A stretch of 40,823 nt of DNA. Origin: an uncultured Lactobacillus sp. (GTDB lineage Bacteria > Bacillota > Bacilli > Lactobacillales > Lactobacillaceae). The notes beneath the pieces were generated by a model, which worked only from the letters and a program-made list of their open reading frames with translations, was not told the origin of the DNA and made no database searches. Location of the stretch: the NCBI GenBank assembly GCA_937874695.1, contig CALNAJ010000040.1, positions 1-40,823 on the forward strand, in the 5' to 3' direction. A program made the position numbers and the translations under genes. This document shows positions 16,649-23,920 of the stretch, in pieces (position 1 is the first letter of the stretch; every line of letters begins with the position of its first letter).

Positions 16649-17775
16649 CTTGGGCCCAGTGGTTCGTGACGCCCGCTTTTACCAGCATATTCTTCCTGTT
16701 AGGCGTGCTAACCCTTTATTGGTTTATAACCGATCATTTAACCAAATATCTGCAAAAACGACATCCGAATATCGATGTCAATAGGGTACGAACCATCATC
16801 GGTTTGTTGTACATGGCTATCTTGATAGTTGGCGCCCAACTCTCCGTCGATGGGACTCAAAACGGTTGGGTCTTCGTTAATTTTCAAATATTTGCCGTTG
16901 TATTCATCGCCTATTTTTTACAATTAGAAATCAAGTTCTGGCAAATGGCCATCGTCATCGTGGCTTTTATGGGAATTAACGGAACATTGCCCATCCTCCT
17001 GTCTTGGCTATTTGCGGCGATCTACGTTGGTCTGTACTTCGCTATGAAGTTGATTAAGCAGCATCGTCATCATACCTGGCAAGACTTTGTTGACTATAGC
17101 TTAGTCAACCTTGCCTTCTCAACAGCTATGTGGACGGTCATGAAATTTCGCTTTGACTTACACCTCGTGACAGTTGGCTGGGAAATCTTATTTAGCTTCT
17201 TTTTCATGACAATCATGTTTGTCTATATCGATGCTGTTCTTGCCGGTGCCAACACGCTCGCACAATTAACTTATACGACCAATTTTGATGAACTCACCCA
17301 CGCTCATAATTTCTATGCCTATAAGAACGACTTCGGCCAGGCTTTTGATCATGCTCAGAATCATGAAGAGCCACTGACCCTCATGCTCTTTGATATTGAC
17401 CGATTCAAGCACGTCAACGACACCTATGGCCACTTAGCCGGTGACTATGTGTTGACAACCGTCTCCCGTCTAATTATGCAGGAACTCAGGGCAAGCGACC
17501 CGACGCTTCAACTCTACCGAACTGGTGGCGAAGAATTCACTATCATCTTTGCTGATTACACGTCAGAACGTGCACGGACGACCGTGGACGAGATCGCTAA
17601 TCGGGTTAAAGCAACAGCCTTTAAGCATTCCGGGCAGCCTATCGACATTACCATTTCAGTTGGACTTACGCAGCTGAAATCTGGTGATGAGAACCAAGTT
17701 GACGTCTATCGCCGGGCTGACGAACAACTCTACTACTCCAAACGTCATGGCCGCGATCAAGTAACCGTAGGCTAA
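16645..17775 (+). CDS. Membrane GGDEF diguanylate cyclase, paralogue 2
   Basis: Tandem paralogue of the preceding gene with exactly the same length (376 aa) and the same layout: multi-TM N-terminal half, then a GGDEF domain with GGEEF at 294-298, LMLFDIDRFKHVNDTYGH and a TNFDELTHAHNFYAY entry. Blocks such as PAFTSIFFLLGVLTLYWF and ADTLAQLTYTT/ANTLAQLTYTT are shared, while the N-terminal loops differ, as expected if the two copies now sense different cues. The usual RxxD inhibitory site is again not seen (DPTLQLYRT). A strong terminator follows. No PilZ or polysaccharide synthase gene is nearby, so the receptor must be elsewhere. Confidence 0.9.
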   Translation: MTWAQWFVTPAFTSIFFLLGVLTLYWFITDHLTKYLQKRHPNIDVNRVRTIIGLLYMAILIVGAQLSVDGTQNGWVFVNFQIFAVVFIAYFLQLEIKFWQMAIVIVAFMGINGTLPILLSWLFAAIYVGLYFAMKLIKQHRHHTWQDFVDYSLVNLAFSTAMWTVMKFRFDLHLVTVGWEILFSFFFMTIMFVYIDAVLAGANTLAQLTYTTNFDELTHAHNFYAYKNDFGQAFDHAQNHEEPLTLMLFDIDRFKHVNDTYGHLAGDYVLTTVSRLIMQELRASDPTLQLYRTGGEEFTIIFADYTSERARTTVDEIANRVKATAFKHSGQPIDITISVGLTQLKSGDENQVDVYRRADEQLYYSKRHGRDQVTVG

Positions 17776-17792
17776 TTATCAGTGACTTACAG

Positions 17793-17821
17793 ACTACTGC
17801 CAGCTTGGTAGTAGTTTTTTT
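17793..17821 (+). terminator. Terminator of the second GGDEF gene
   Basis: ACTACTGCCA pairs with TGGTAGTAGT around a GCT loop region and is followed by seven T. Confidence 0.85.
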
Positions 17822-18329
17822 GAATCGAATATCTCATTTAGCAGCATTATCAGATATGATACTTTCTTGATGCGGCGTTACTTGGTCTATGCCAAAATCA
17901 TAACACATTATATAAACATGCTGTGTAAATTGTTTGTAAAGGTTCTATGACCCTTTAGCACATTATCCATAGCTTCCACCACATCAGTTCATAAATTTAT
18001 TTATAAGGTTAATAGTATGTGCTACATTGGAACCTATGCTAAGATTAACTTACCAAAAAAATGAATGGCGGGTGATTTCGAATGGTCTTTCGCTTGCAAG
18101 TGCAACCCCCTTTTGGCACTCAAATTCACAAGTCCTCTTTCATCTGTAAATCTGCATCTCAGTATTGGGATGATTTTGGTACCACCAATACCTCAACCAT
18201 TCATGTCCCCTTCAAGTCGCCTAAATTTCACTGTCAGCCCATTAAGCATCCCCCCACGATAAATACTCTAGCTATCAAATAAATACCGTCTATCGTCCCC
18301 TCATCGTCTTAAACTAAAGAATCGCCAAC
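17822..18329. other. Gene-poor stretch with one doubtful small ORF
   Basis: A+T-rich sequence. One reading frame of 66 codons (18082-18282, plus strand, MVFRLQVQPPFG...) has GGGTGA six nt before its ATG, but its composition is unlike its neighbours and I recognise no family. A four-codon ORF (ATGAATGGCGGGTGA, 18061-18075) precedes it. I would not annotate it as a gene without expression data. Confidence 0.3.
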
Positions 18330-18360
18330 AAAAAAGTCTCGCCAATTTGGCAAGACTTTT
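18330..18360 (-). terminator. Terminator of the EIIA-Man gene
   Basis: On the minus strand AAGTCTTGCC pairs with GGCGAGACTT around AAATT and is followed by TTTTTT. Confidence 0.85.
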
Positions 18361-18384
18361 CCACGATATTTATCGCAAAATCAC

Positions 18385-18798
18385 TTAATCTTCATCATCT
18401 GACTGATTAGTAGTATCAAGCTGGCGAATTCCGCCTTGTGCTGCACGTACTAGGTGTGGCAGAACCACTTCAAGTGGCTGTTTTTGAATTGCCAACGCTT
18501 CAATCAACATTGGTAAATTCAAGCCCGCAATCAACCCATACTTGTCTGGGGCCTGTGCAACGACCTGCCGTGCAGCGTTAAATGGCGCCCCACCCCATAG
18601 ATCGACCAAAAACAGTAATTCTGAAACTGGTTGCATACTCTGAATAGCTGCACGATAATGATTGACCAAATCTTCCACGCTCTCGTTAGCAGCTAACGTA
18701 ACAGCCATAACTTTCTGCGCCTTACCGAAGATCATCTCGGCACTTTGTAAGATGCCACGGGCAAATTCACCGTGACCTGTGACGATTATGGCAAGCAT
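18385..18798 (-). CDS. Orphan PTS EIIA component, mannose/fructose/sorbose family
   Basis: Cytosolic phosphocarrier of about 137 aa. The N-terminus MLAIIVTGHGEFARGI carries the phosphorylated His (in TGHG) of the EIIA-Man fold, and FLVDLWGGAPFNAA is the family's central motif. No EIIB, EIIC or EIID gene is adjacent, so it either serves a transporter encoded elsewhere or has a regulatory role. I chose the ATG at 18798, just after AAAGGGGTGG; starting upstream at 18825 would put the ribosome site inside the gene. The C-terminus is acidic (SDDED). It follows the HAD phosphatase gene on the same strand after 88 nt that contain a promoter-like TGCTATATT. Confidence 0.85.
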   Translation of the reverse strand: MLAIIVTGHGEFARGILQSAEMIFGKAQKVMAVTLAANESVEDLVNHYRAAIQSMQPVSELLFLVDLWGGAPFNAARQVVAQAPDKYGLIAGLNLPMLIEALAIQKQPLEVVLPHLVRAAQGGIRQLDTTNQSDDED

Positions 18799-18855
18799 CC
18801 TGCCACCCCTTTGTTGGCACCGCAATTGCGGCTTTCTGAAAAACTACTTGGGTCA

Positions 18856-18882
18856 AATATAGCACAAAACTGTCAGGACAAC
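18856..18882 (-). promoter_or_regulatory. Candidate extended -10 promoter of the EIIA-Man gene
   Basis: TGCTATATT on the minus strand (-10 at 18856-18861), with only GGTTGT-like sequence near -35. It lies 57 nt before the chosen start codon. Confidence 0.4.
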
Positions 18883-18886
18883 CACT

Positions 18887-19498
18887 CTACAGCAATTTCA
18901 ACATATCTTCAGGCCGCGCAAACGTCACGTCTGGTGTAAAACCGTTTGGTTGCTTACCATTCCAACCGGCAAAGCCAAAGGTCACATGTGCCGCCTGCGA
19001 TGCTCGAACATCATAATCTGTGTCCCCAACATAAATGGTTGTTGCGGGATCTGCATGTAGCCGTTCCATTGCTAATAAAATGCCATCTGGATCTGGCTTA
19101 CCGTGTGCGACATCTTCAGCAATCACGTGTTGCGTAAAGTAATCCGCCAAGCCTTCGCCGACTACATCTCGTTCGTACTCGAACTTTTGCTTTGACGTCA
19201 TTACGGCTAACTGGGCGCCGGCATCCTTCAATTGTCGTAAGGCCGGCTTTACCCCTGGATAGACTGCGACTGTCTCTCGATAATCTTGTGTACGCGGACC
19301 CCACAATGCCAAAACTTTCTCAACATCCGGAACCTTCAACCGAATCAATGCGTCACGACTTGGAATGCCAAAGGTCGTCGCCAACTCAGCATATGGGCGA
19401 TCCATTCCCCGCTCATGCAGAATGGCCTGGAGGGACTTAATGTACATTGCTTCCGTGTCCAACAAGGTTCCATCAATATCAAAAATAAAACTCTTCAT
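18887..19498 (-). CDS. HAD-superfamily phosphatase (beta-phosphoglucomutase/Gph-like)
   Basis: Cytosolic Mg2+-dependent haloacid-dehalogenase hydrolase of 203 aa with an alpha-helical C1 cap. Motif I is FDIDGTLLDT (nucleophile Asp7, acid/base Asp9), motif II is in LAVMTSKQKFEYE, the lysine of motif III is in GKPDPDGILLAM and motif IV is YVGDTDYDVRASQAA. Such enzymes dephosphorylate phosphoglycolate, pyrophosphate or sugar phosphates; the substrate cannot be fixed from sequence. The ATG at 19498 is 11 nt after AAGGAG, while the in-frame GTG at 19510 overlaps that site. It is upstream of the orphan EIIA gene on the same strand; a shared function is not evident. Confidence 0.88.
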   Translation of the reverse strand: MKSFIFDIDGTLLDTEAMYIKSLQAILHERGMDRPYAELATTFGIPSRDALIRLKVPDVEKVLALWGPRTQDYRETVAVYPGVKPALRQLKDAGAQLAVMTSKQKFEYERDVVGEGLADYFTQHVIAEDVAHGKPDPDGILLAMERLHADPATTIYVGDTDYDVRASQAAHVTFGFAGWNGKQPNGFTPDVTFARPEDMLKLL

Positions 19499-19594
19499 CT
19501 CGTTAAGCACTCCTTGATTAGCGGGTAGCCGAGTCCCCGAATAGACTTAGCAGTCAAAATCAGTTAGTCAGCTACTGCCGCCTATTTTTTCGTC

Positions 19595-19626
19595 AAAAAA
19601 AGGCAGCCGTTTAAAAACGACCACCT
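19595..19626 (-). terminator. Terminator of the MATE gene
   Basis: GGTGGTCGTTT pairs (with G-U pairs) with AAACGGCTGCC on the minus strand, followed by seven T. Confidence 0.8.
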
Positions 19627-19646
19627 CTAGTGTATCACGCTTAATG

Positions 19647-21089
19647 CTAAGACTCTAATTTAGGCTGTGCACCGGCCAACCGCGGCTGGCTTGTCGCGGT
19701 TTGTGACGCGGTTTCCACTTGGTCTGCATCCGTTTTACCTTCAACAACGTCAACAGAACGTTGCAGGTTCCGAAGTTGCTTAACAGCACGAATCCAAGAT
19801 GGCACAAGAATGGCACAAGAACCCAACCAAGCCAGTGGTTCCGCTGAAACGGCACCGGCATAGCCAAAGGCCCCAACCATGAATACGGCAGCAAAGACTC
19901 GCATCGTCAATTCACCAACACCAGCCAGCGTTGGTAATACCCGCCGGCCAAGTCCTTGGAGGGTATTCCGAATGATAAAGAGGACGCTCAATAGCAGGTA
20001 ACTACTCCCAATAATGTTGAAGTAGGTCTGTGATAATCGGATGACGTTTTCATCAGCAGTTCCAATAATCAACGTCACAATCGGCTTGCCGAAGAAAATA
20101 ACCAAGCCACCAGCAAAGACGGCGAAGCTTCCGGATAACCAAAGCGTCTTCTTGACCCCTTCCATAATCCGGCCGTACTTCGATGCCCCAAAGTTCTGGG
20201 CGGCAAATGTAGCCATGGTTACGCCAAAGGATGACATTGGCAGTGAGCACAATTGGTCAACTTTGGAGGCAGCGGTCGAAGCGGCAACCGAATCTGTCCC
20301 TAATGAGTTCAGGGCAGCCTGCATAACCATTGTTCCGATTGCAATGATCGACAGCTGGAACCCCATGGGCATCCCGGTAGAGAAGTGGTCCCACAGTTCG
20401 TGAAAATCAATCTTAAAGTCGTCCTTGGAGATATGCAGCAGGGGAATCGACCGAACGATGTAAACCACGCAAAGTAGAGAAGCAATCACTTGTGAAATGA
20501 CCGTTGCCCAACCGGCACCAGCAACTCCCATGTGAAAGACTAAGATGAATAGTAATTCCAATAGAACGTTGATAACCGTCCCGATCATTAAGAAAATCAG
20601 TGGCGTCCGAGAATCCCCGAGGGCCCGGATAATGTTTGAGAGTAAGTTGAAGGCCATTGATGCGAAGATCCCTGCAAAAATGGTTCTGATAAAGATTCGT
20701 GCATTTTCAAAGATGGAAGCTGGCGTTTGCATCAAGTGCAGAATTGGGTCAACAAACGTTAACGACAATACCGTCAACACAACCGTCATCAGAATGGCAA
20801 TGACAATGCTCGCAGCAAATGACTTCCGTACACCTTTGTAATCACGCGCGCCATAACGCGTAGCCGTAATAATAGCTAAACCAGCAGTTAAGCCTTGAGC
20901 AAAACCAATAATCAAAAAGTTGATGGAGCCTGTTGCTCCCACCGCAGCCAGCGCTTTGACCCCTAAGGTTTGCCCCACAACCACAGTATCAGAAACGTTA
21001 TATAATTGCTGAAATAAGTTACCAATTAAAAGTGGAATCGTAAAGAAGAAAATGAGTTTGAGGGAATTACCCTTAGTTAAGTCGTTCAT
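19647..21089 (-). CDS. MATE-family multidrug/metabolite exporter
   Basis: Twelve-TM Na+ or H+ coupled antiporter of 480 aa with two MatE domains. The start MNDLTKGNSLKLIFFFTIPLLIGNLFQQLYNVSDTVVVGQ-type N-terminus is characteristic (positions 1-40), as are ALGDSRTPLIFLMIGTVINVLLE at the end of repeat 1 and NTLQGLGRRVLPTLAGVGELTMR in repeat 2. The C-terminal 40 residues are hydrophilic. I chose ATG 21089, which follows AAAGGAGG by seven nt, rather than the longer frame from 21128 that contains this site. A good promoter lies 49 nt upstream and a perfect 16-bp palindrome lies above it, suggesting control by a dimeric regulator. Substrates are unknown. Confidence 0.92.
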   Translation of the reverse strand: MNDLTKGNSLKLIFFFTIPLLIGNLFQQLYNVSDTVVVGQTLGVKALAAVGATGSINFLIIGFAQGLTAGLAIITATRYGARDYKGVRKSFAASIVIAILMTVVLTVLSLTFVDPILHLMQTPASIFENARIFIRTIFAGIFASMAFNLLSNIIRALGDSRTPLIFLMIGTVINVLLELLFILVFHMGVAGAGWATVISQVIASLLCVVYIVRSIPLLHISKDDFKIDFHELWDHFSTGMPMGFQLSIIAIGTMVMQAALNSLGTDSVAASTAASKVDQLCSLPMSSFGVTMATFAAQNFGASKYGRIMEGVKKTLWLSGSFAVFAGGLVIFFGKPIVTLIIGTADENVIRLSQTYFNIIGSSYLLLSVLFIIRNTLQGLGRRVLPTLAGVGELTMRVFAAVFMVGAFGYAGAVSAEPLAWLGSCAILVPSWIRAVKQLRNLQRSVDVVEGKTDADQVETASQTATSQPRLAGAQPKLES

Positions 21090-21137
21090 GCGCCGACCTC
21101 CTTTTAGAATTTTGCCAACCTTTGGCACAGGATTACT

Positions 21138-21166
21138 ACTATAACGCCTGCTAGCCAGTTTGTCAG
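21138..21166 (-). promoter_or_regulatory. Promoter of the MATE gene
   Basis: CTGACA (21161-21166) and TATAGT (21138-21143) on the minus strand with exactly 17 nt between them. Confidence 0.65.
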
Positions 21167-21183
21167 CCTTTTTGCTCGAAAAC

Positions 21184-21199
21184 TATGAAAATTTTCATA
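21184..21199. promoter_or_regulatory. Perfect 16-bp palindrome upstream of the MATE promoter
   Basis: TATGAAAATTTTCATA starts 17 bp upstream of the -35. A related palindrome ATGAAAATTTCAT occurs at 21493-21505, and ATTTTCATAAAT is repeated exactly at 21191-21202 and 21459-21470. Candidate binding sites for one regulator. Confidence 0.4.
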
Positions 21200-21526
21200 A
21201 ATGCTCGATTAGTTTTCAATAATACGCTCTTCTTAAGGATTTTTGAAGACCCATTTTGCCTGAAAACGATTGCGTATCGAAAATGTCACCTGTTTGTCAT
21301 TTAACGGGCATATTAGGTCTTAATTTCGAGCTCCAACGCCCTATTTTAAGCAGTTAATTCATAATTTCAAGAGCCTTTACATAATCTTTACTGAAAATAA
21401 GTCTGATTAACATTTAGCCCAGTTATACTAACAAAACTGATATATGTGGGATAAAGCCATTTTCATAAATAGATTTCTAATAGTACAATTTTATGAAAAT
21501 TTCATGAATTGCTTGTCAAAATCAAG
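21200..21526. other. A+T-rich gene-free stretch between hicB and the MATE gene
   Basis: No reading frame with a ribosome site, RNA gene or hairpin was found. It contains the second TTTCAT palindrome and the 12-nt repeat described for the MATE promoter. It may be remnant DNA brought with the hicAB module. Confidence 0.4.
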
Positions 21527-21564
21527 TAAAAAGGACATCTCAGAAATTTCCTGAGATATCCTTA
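21527..21564 (-). terminator. Terminator of hicAB
   Basis: AAGGATATCTCAG pairs with CTGAGATGTCCTT around GAAATTT on the minus strand, then TTTT. Confidence 0.85.
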
Positions 21565-21569
21565 GTTGA

Positions 21570-21947
21570 CTAGTCTTTCTTCCGTAATAAATTTAGCGCA
21601 CTATTCTGTTCTAAAAGATCAACAATATAAGCATTTAGACTAACTGCTTCATTACCAGCGTTAATTGCTAAACTCTTATGCAGTGTCTTAGGCATCCGCA
21701 ATGTCACTCTCCCAGAATAAGACTCATCAATTGGCTCTGGGATTTCAACGTTATCCTTTAGACAAGTTTCAAACCAAATTCTTTTGACCGAATCCAGTTC
21801 TTCCGTCGCTTCGGTAAGCGTACTCCCATATGCAACGATTCCTGGAAGTAACGGCACCGTTAATCGCCAGTAGGCCTCATTATTCTCATGCAGATGTTCC
21901 GTGACAAACGCATAATCTAACGATAGATAGTAAGTAACATCTTTCAT
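21570..21947 (-). CDS. hicB: HicB-family antitoxin
   Basis: Antitoxin of a type II HicAB system, neutralising HicA and probably repressing its own operon. The N-terminal part has the degenerate RNase H-like HicB fold (LTVPLLPGIVAYGSTLTEATEELDSV); the C-terminal part GRVTLRMPKTLHKSLAINAGNEAVSLNAYIV is a ribbon-helix-helix DNA-binding segment at about residues 78-112. Length 125 aa is normal for HicB with an RHH tail. The ATG lies two nt after the hicA stop, with its ribosome site (AAGGAGGGTG) inside the end of hicA, so translation is coupled. Toxin first, antitoxin second is the classical hicAB order. A strong terminator follows. Confidence 0.88.
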   Translation of the reverse strand: MKDVTYYLSLDYAFVTEHLHENNEAYWRLTVPLLPGIVAYGSTLTEATEELDSVKRIWFETCLKDNVEIPEPIDESYSGRVTLRMPKTLHKSLAINAGNEAVSLNAYIVDLLEQNSALNLLRKKD

Positions 21948-21949
21948 CT

Positions 21950-22204
21950 TTACTCACCCTCCTTTATTTCATCCAACAAGCGAACAACATCTTTAATTTG
22001 ATACGCCTTTAAAATTCCATGATCGGCAAAGGTTGTCGGGTACTTACGCTTTTGTGTCGAGATTGTATAGTGCGAGCCGCCATTGCCATTATAAAAGTGA
22101 CAACCATAGTGCTCTAACAGTGTCTTAGCTTCTTGAAACGTCAAATCAGTTGCAACTGGCTTTTTTCTAAAAAGCCGTTCAAGCTTTTCAATTCTACTGA
22201 TCAG
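21950..22204 (-). CDS. hicA: HicA-family mRNA interferase toxin with a probable non-canonical start
   Basis: Small double-stranded-RNA-binding-fold toxin that cleaves mRNA; the conserved catalytic His is in GGSHYTI, within LLEHYGCHFYNGNGGSHYTI. The TTG at 22144 would yield 64 aa and cut off the first helix. The frame is open up to a stop at 22208-22210, and a strong GGAGG (22211-22215) lies six nt before a CTG at 22204, giving 84 aa starting LISRIEKLKERL, which resembles the usual HicA N-terminus. ATC at 22201 is the other option. No ATG or GTG is suitably placed. Poor initiation might keep toxin levels low. Start confidence is moderate; the gene call is firm. Confidence 0.75.
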   Translation of the reverse strand: MISRIEKLERLFRKKPVATDLTFQEAKTLLEHYGCHFYNGNGGSHYTISTQKRKYPTTFADHGILKAYQIKDVVRLLDEIKEGE

Positions 22205-22228
22205 CGATTACCTCCGCACCATATGTAG

Positions 22229-22246
22229 TGTCATTTTACCATGACA
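22229..22246. promoter_or_regulatory. Candidate HicB operator
   Basis: TGTCAT-N6-ATGACA is a perfect inverted repeat 14 bp upstream of the hicA ribosome site. The spacer on the minus strand includes TAAAAT overlap that could be a -10. This is where an autoregulatory HicB/HicAB complex would be expected to bind. Confidence 0.5.
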
Positions 22247-22322
22247 TTTACAAAATAGCACGTCAAAGCCACTGGCTGAATTAAATTTACTTGCCAGCCA
22301 AGACTTAATTCATCCTCAGTCA

Positions 22323-22360
22323 CAAAAAAAGGCACCAACCAGATAAACTGATCAGCACCT
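22323..22360 (-). terminator. Terminator of tRNA-Leu
   Basis: AGGTGCTGATCAG pairs, using G-U pairs, with CTGGTTGGTGCCT on the minus strand and is followed by seven T. Confidence 0.8.
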
Positions 22361-22372
22361 CTATAATCGTTA

Positions 22373-22457
22373 TGCGGCCAAGAAGATTCGAACTTCCACC
22401 CGGATTACCCGGACAAGATCCTTAATCTTGCGCGTCTGCCAATTCCGCCATGGCCGC
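22373..22457 (-). tRNA. tRNA-Leu (anticodon UAA)
   Basis: 85-nt type II tRNA with a long variable arm. The acceptor stem GCGGCCA/TGGCCGC, the T arm GTTCGAATC and the loop with TAA are clear. CCA is not encoded. Its own promoter and terminator flank it; hicAB lies immediately beyond its 3' end. Confidence 0.95.
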
Positions 22458-22474
22458 ATTAACTCACAAGAAAT

Positions 22475-22503
22475 AGTATACCAAATGATTCGGGCAGTGA
22501 CAA
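22475..22503 (-). promoter_or_regulatory. Promoter of tRNA-Leu
   Basis: TTGTCA (22498-22503) and TATACT (22475-22480) on the minus strand with 17 nt between, 18 nt from the tRNA 5' end. Confidence 0.75.
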
Positions 22504-22538
22504 TATTTTTTTGCAAGTTAATTCAAAAAAATTTAAAA

Positions 22539-23420
22539 TTATGCATCCGTCAGGACGGTTGCGCCATCTTGATCGAGCTCCAGAATGCGCAAACTGCCTG
22601 GTAAATCAGCATTTGTCAGCTTTGTCCGTAATAATGTCAATTGTGCCGAAGTTCCGAACGTCACGACAGTTGGACCAGCACCGCTTAAATAAGTGCCAAC
22701 AATTCCCAACTCATGAGCCGCATCACGAATCTGATTCAGTTCAGGTACGAGTTGTGACCGTGCTTGTTCGTGGAATTCATCACGTTCAATCAGCTTCGTC
22801 GCTAATTCCCAGTCCTTCTTCAACAGCGCCGCAACTAAGACGTTGGCCACGCTGCTAGCATGAACCGCCGTATCAAACGATACCTGTTTAGGCAGTGCCT
22901 TGCGACTCTTTTGCGCTAATAATTTCTGTCCTGGAATGAAGACCAATGCCTGCAAGTCGGGTAATGGCAACTTAATCGCGTCAGCGACGCCATCATTGAC
23001 CGTGGCAACGGCCGCCTGTCCCATCAAGGCTGGTGCCACGTTATCCAATTCGCCACCAAGCTTGACTGCCCAGTTCAATTGATCCGAAATCGTCAGGTCC
23101 ATCTCACCCAATTCGTTGGCAATCTTGATACCGGCAATCACGGCACTCGTGGAGCTACCCAGTCCGCGGGACACTGGAATATCGGACATGACCGTCAGTT
23201 GGTGCGGTTGCAGTTTTGGATTAACTTTCAGTGCTGTCTGCACCATCAAATTATTTTCGTCACGTGGAATGCTGGTCCCCAAAGCATGGTTGACCCGCCA
23301 TTGTTCCGTCTTTTCCTCAATAATAACCGTTAAGTATAGATGCAGCGCAGCACCAATGGAATCAATGCCGGGGCCCATGTTCGCTGATGTTGCTGGTACT
23401 CGAATAATTGTTTTTCCCAT
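22539..23420 (-). CDS. thrB: Homoserine kinase (GHMP family)
   Basis: Phosphorylates L-homoserine with ATP in threonine synthesis; cytosolic. The 293 residues show the GHMP kinase ATP loop PVSRGLGSSTSA at 82-93, the N-terminal VPATSANMGPGIDSIGAAL and the C-terminal GTYLSGAGPTVVTFG. The ATG follows AGGAGG at nine nt. It lies 20 nt downstream of sprT on the same strand, so it appears to be the third gene of a tex-sprT-thrB unit. Homoserine dehydrogenase and threonine synthase genes are not in the window, unlike the common hom-thrC-thrB clusters. No clear terminator follows before tRNA-Leu. Confidence 0.93.
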   Translation of the reverse strand: MGKTIIRVPATSANMGPGIDSIGAALHLYLTVIIEEKTEQWRVNHALGTSIPRDENNLMVQTALKVNPKLQPHQLTVMSDIPVSRGLGSSTSAVIAGIKIANELGEMDLTISDQLNWAVKLGGELDNVAPALMGQAAVATVNDGVADAIKLPLPDLQALVFIPGQKLLAQKSRKALPKQVSFDTAVHASSVANVLVAALLKKDWELATKLIERDEFHEQARSQLVPELNQIRDAAHELGIVGTYLSGAGPTVVTFGTSAQLTLLRTKLTNADLPGSLRILELDQDGATVLTDA

Positions 23421-23440
23421 AATTCACTGACCTCCTAATA

Positions 23441-23920
23441 TTAACGCGGACGTTGTACTGCCACGACCGTCTTCTGCCAAACTAGCCGACCATGACAGCG
23501 TCCACATACCATTTTTGAAACGTCAATTCGTCGCGCACGATAATACTTCTGCCCGCAATGCTGACACACATACAATTGCCAGCGGCGCGGCTTCGGTTGC
23601 GCCATCTTCGGCGCCGGCGCAAACCGCAAACCGCCGACCTGTTGGAGGAGTTCTCGAAACGCCCGTGTGCGGTGTTGTCCAGATTGCCCCGCCAAGTGCA
23701 GGTGGTAATGGCAAAGTTCATGTTTGATAATCCCTACTAGCGTCGCTTCGCCATAATCCGTTAGCATTTTAGGGTTGATTTCAATACTGTGGTCCTTGAG
23801 CTGGTAACGTCCGCCCGTTGTCCGCAGTCTAGCATTGAACCAGGCGCGGTGCCGAAATGGTTTACCGAAACTCTCCAACGAAATGCGTTCCACCAACCGC
23901 TGCAGCTCTTGATTAGTCAT
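23441..23920 (-). CDS. sprT: SprT-like zinc metalloprotein
   Basis: 159-residue SprT-family protein, possibly a protease. The zincin motif HELCHYH is followed by a C-terminal zinc ribbon with CQHCGQKY and CGRCHGRLVW (two CxxC pairs). Relatives act on DNA-protein crosslinks in eukaryotes (Spartan); the bacterial role is poorly defined. The start is taken as ATG 23920 (MTNQELQ), overlapping the end of tex by 8 nt; another ATG at 23926 is possible. Overlap indicates translational coupling with tex, a gene order common in Lactobacillales. Confidence 0.9.
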   Translation of the reverse strand: MTNQELQRLVERISLESFGKPFRHRAWFNARLRTTGGRYQLKDHSIEINPKMLTDYGEATLVGIIKHELCHYHLHLAGQSGQHRTRAFRELLQQVGGLRFAPAPKMAQPKPRRWQLYVCQHCGQKYYRARRIDVSKMVCGRCHGRLVWQKTVVAVQRPR

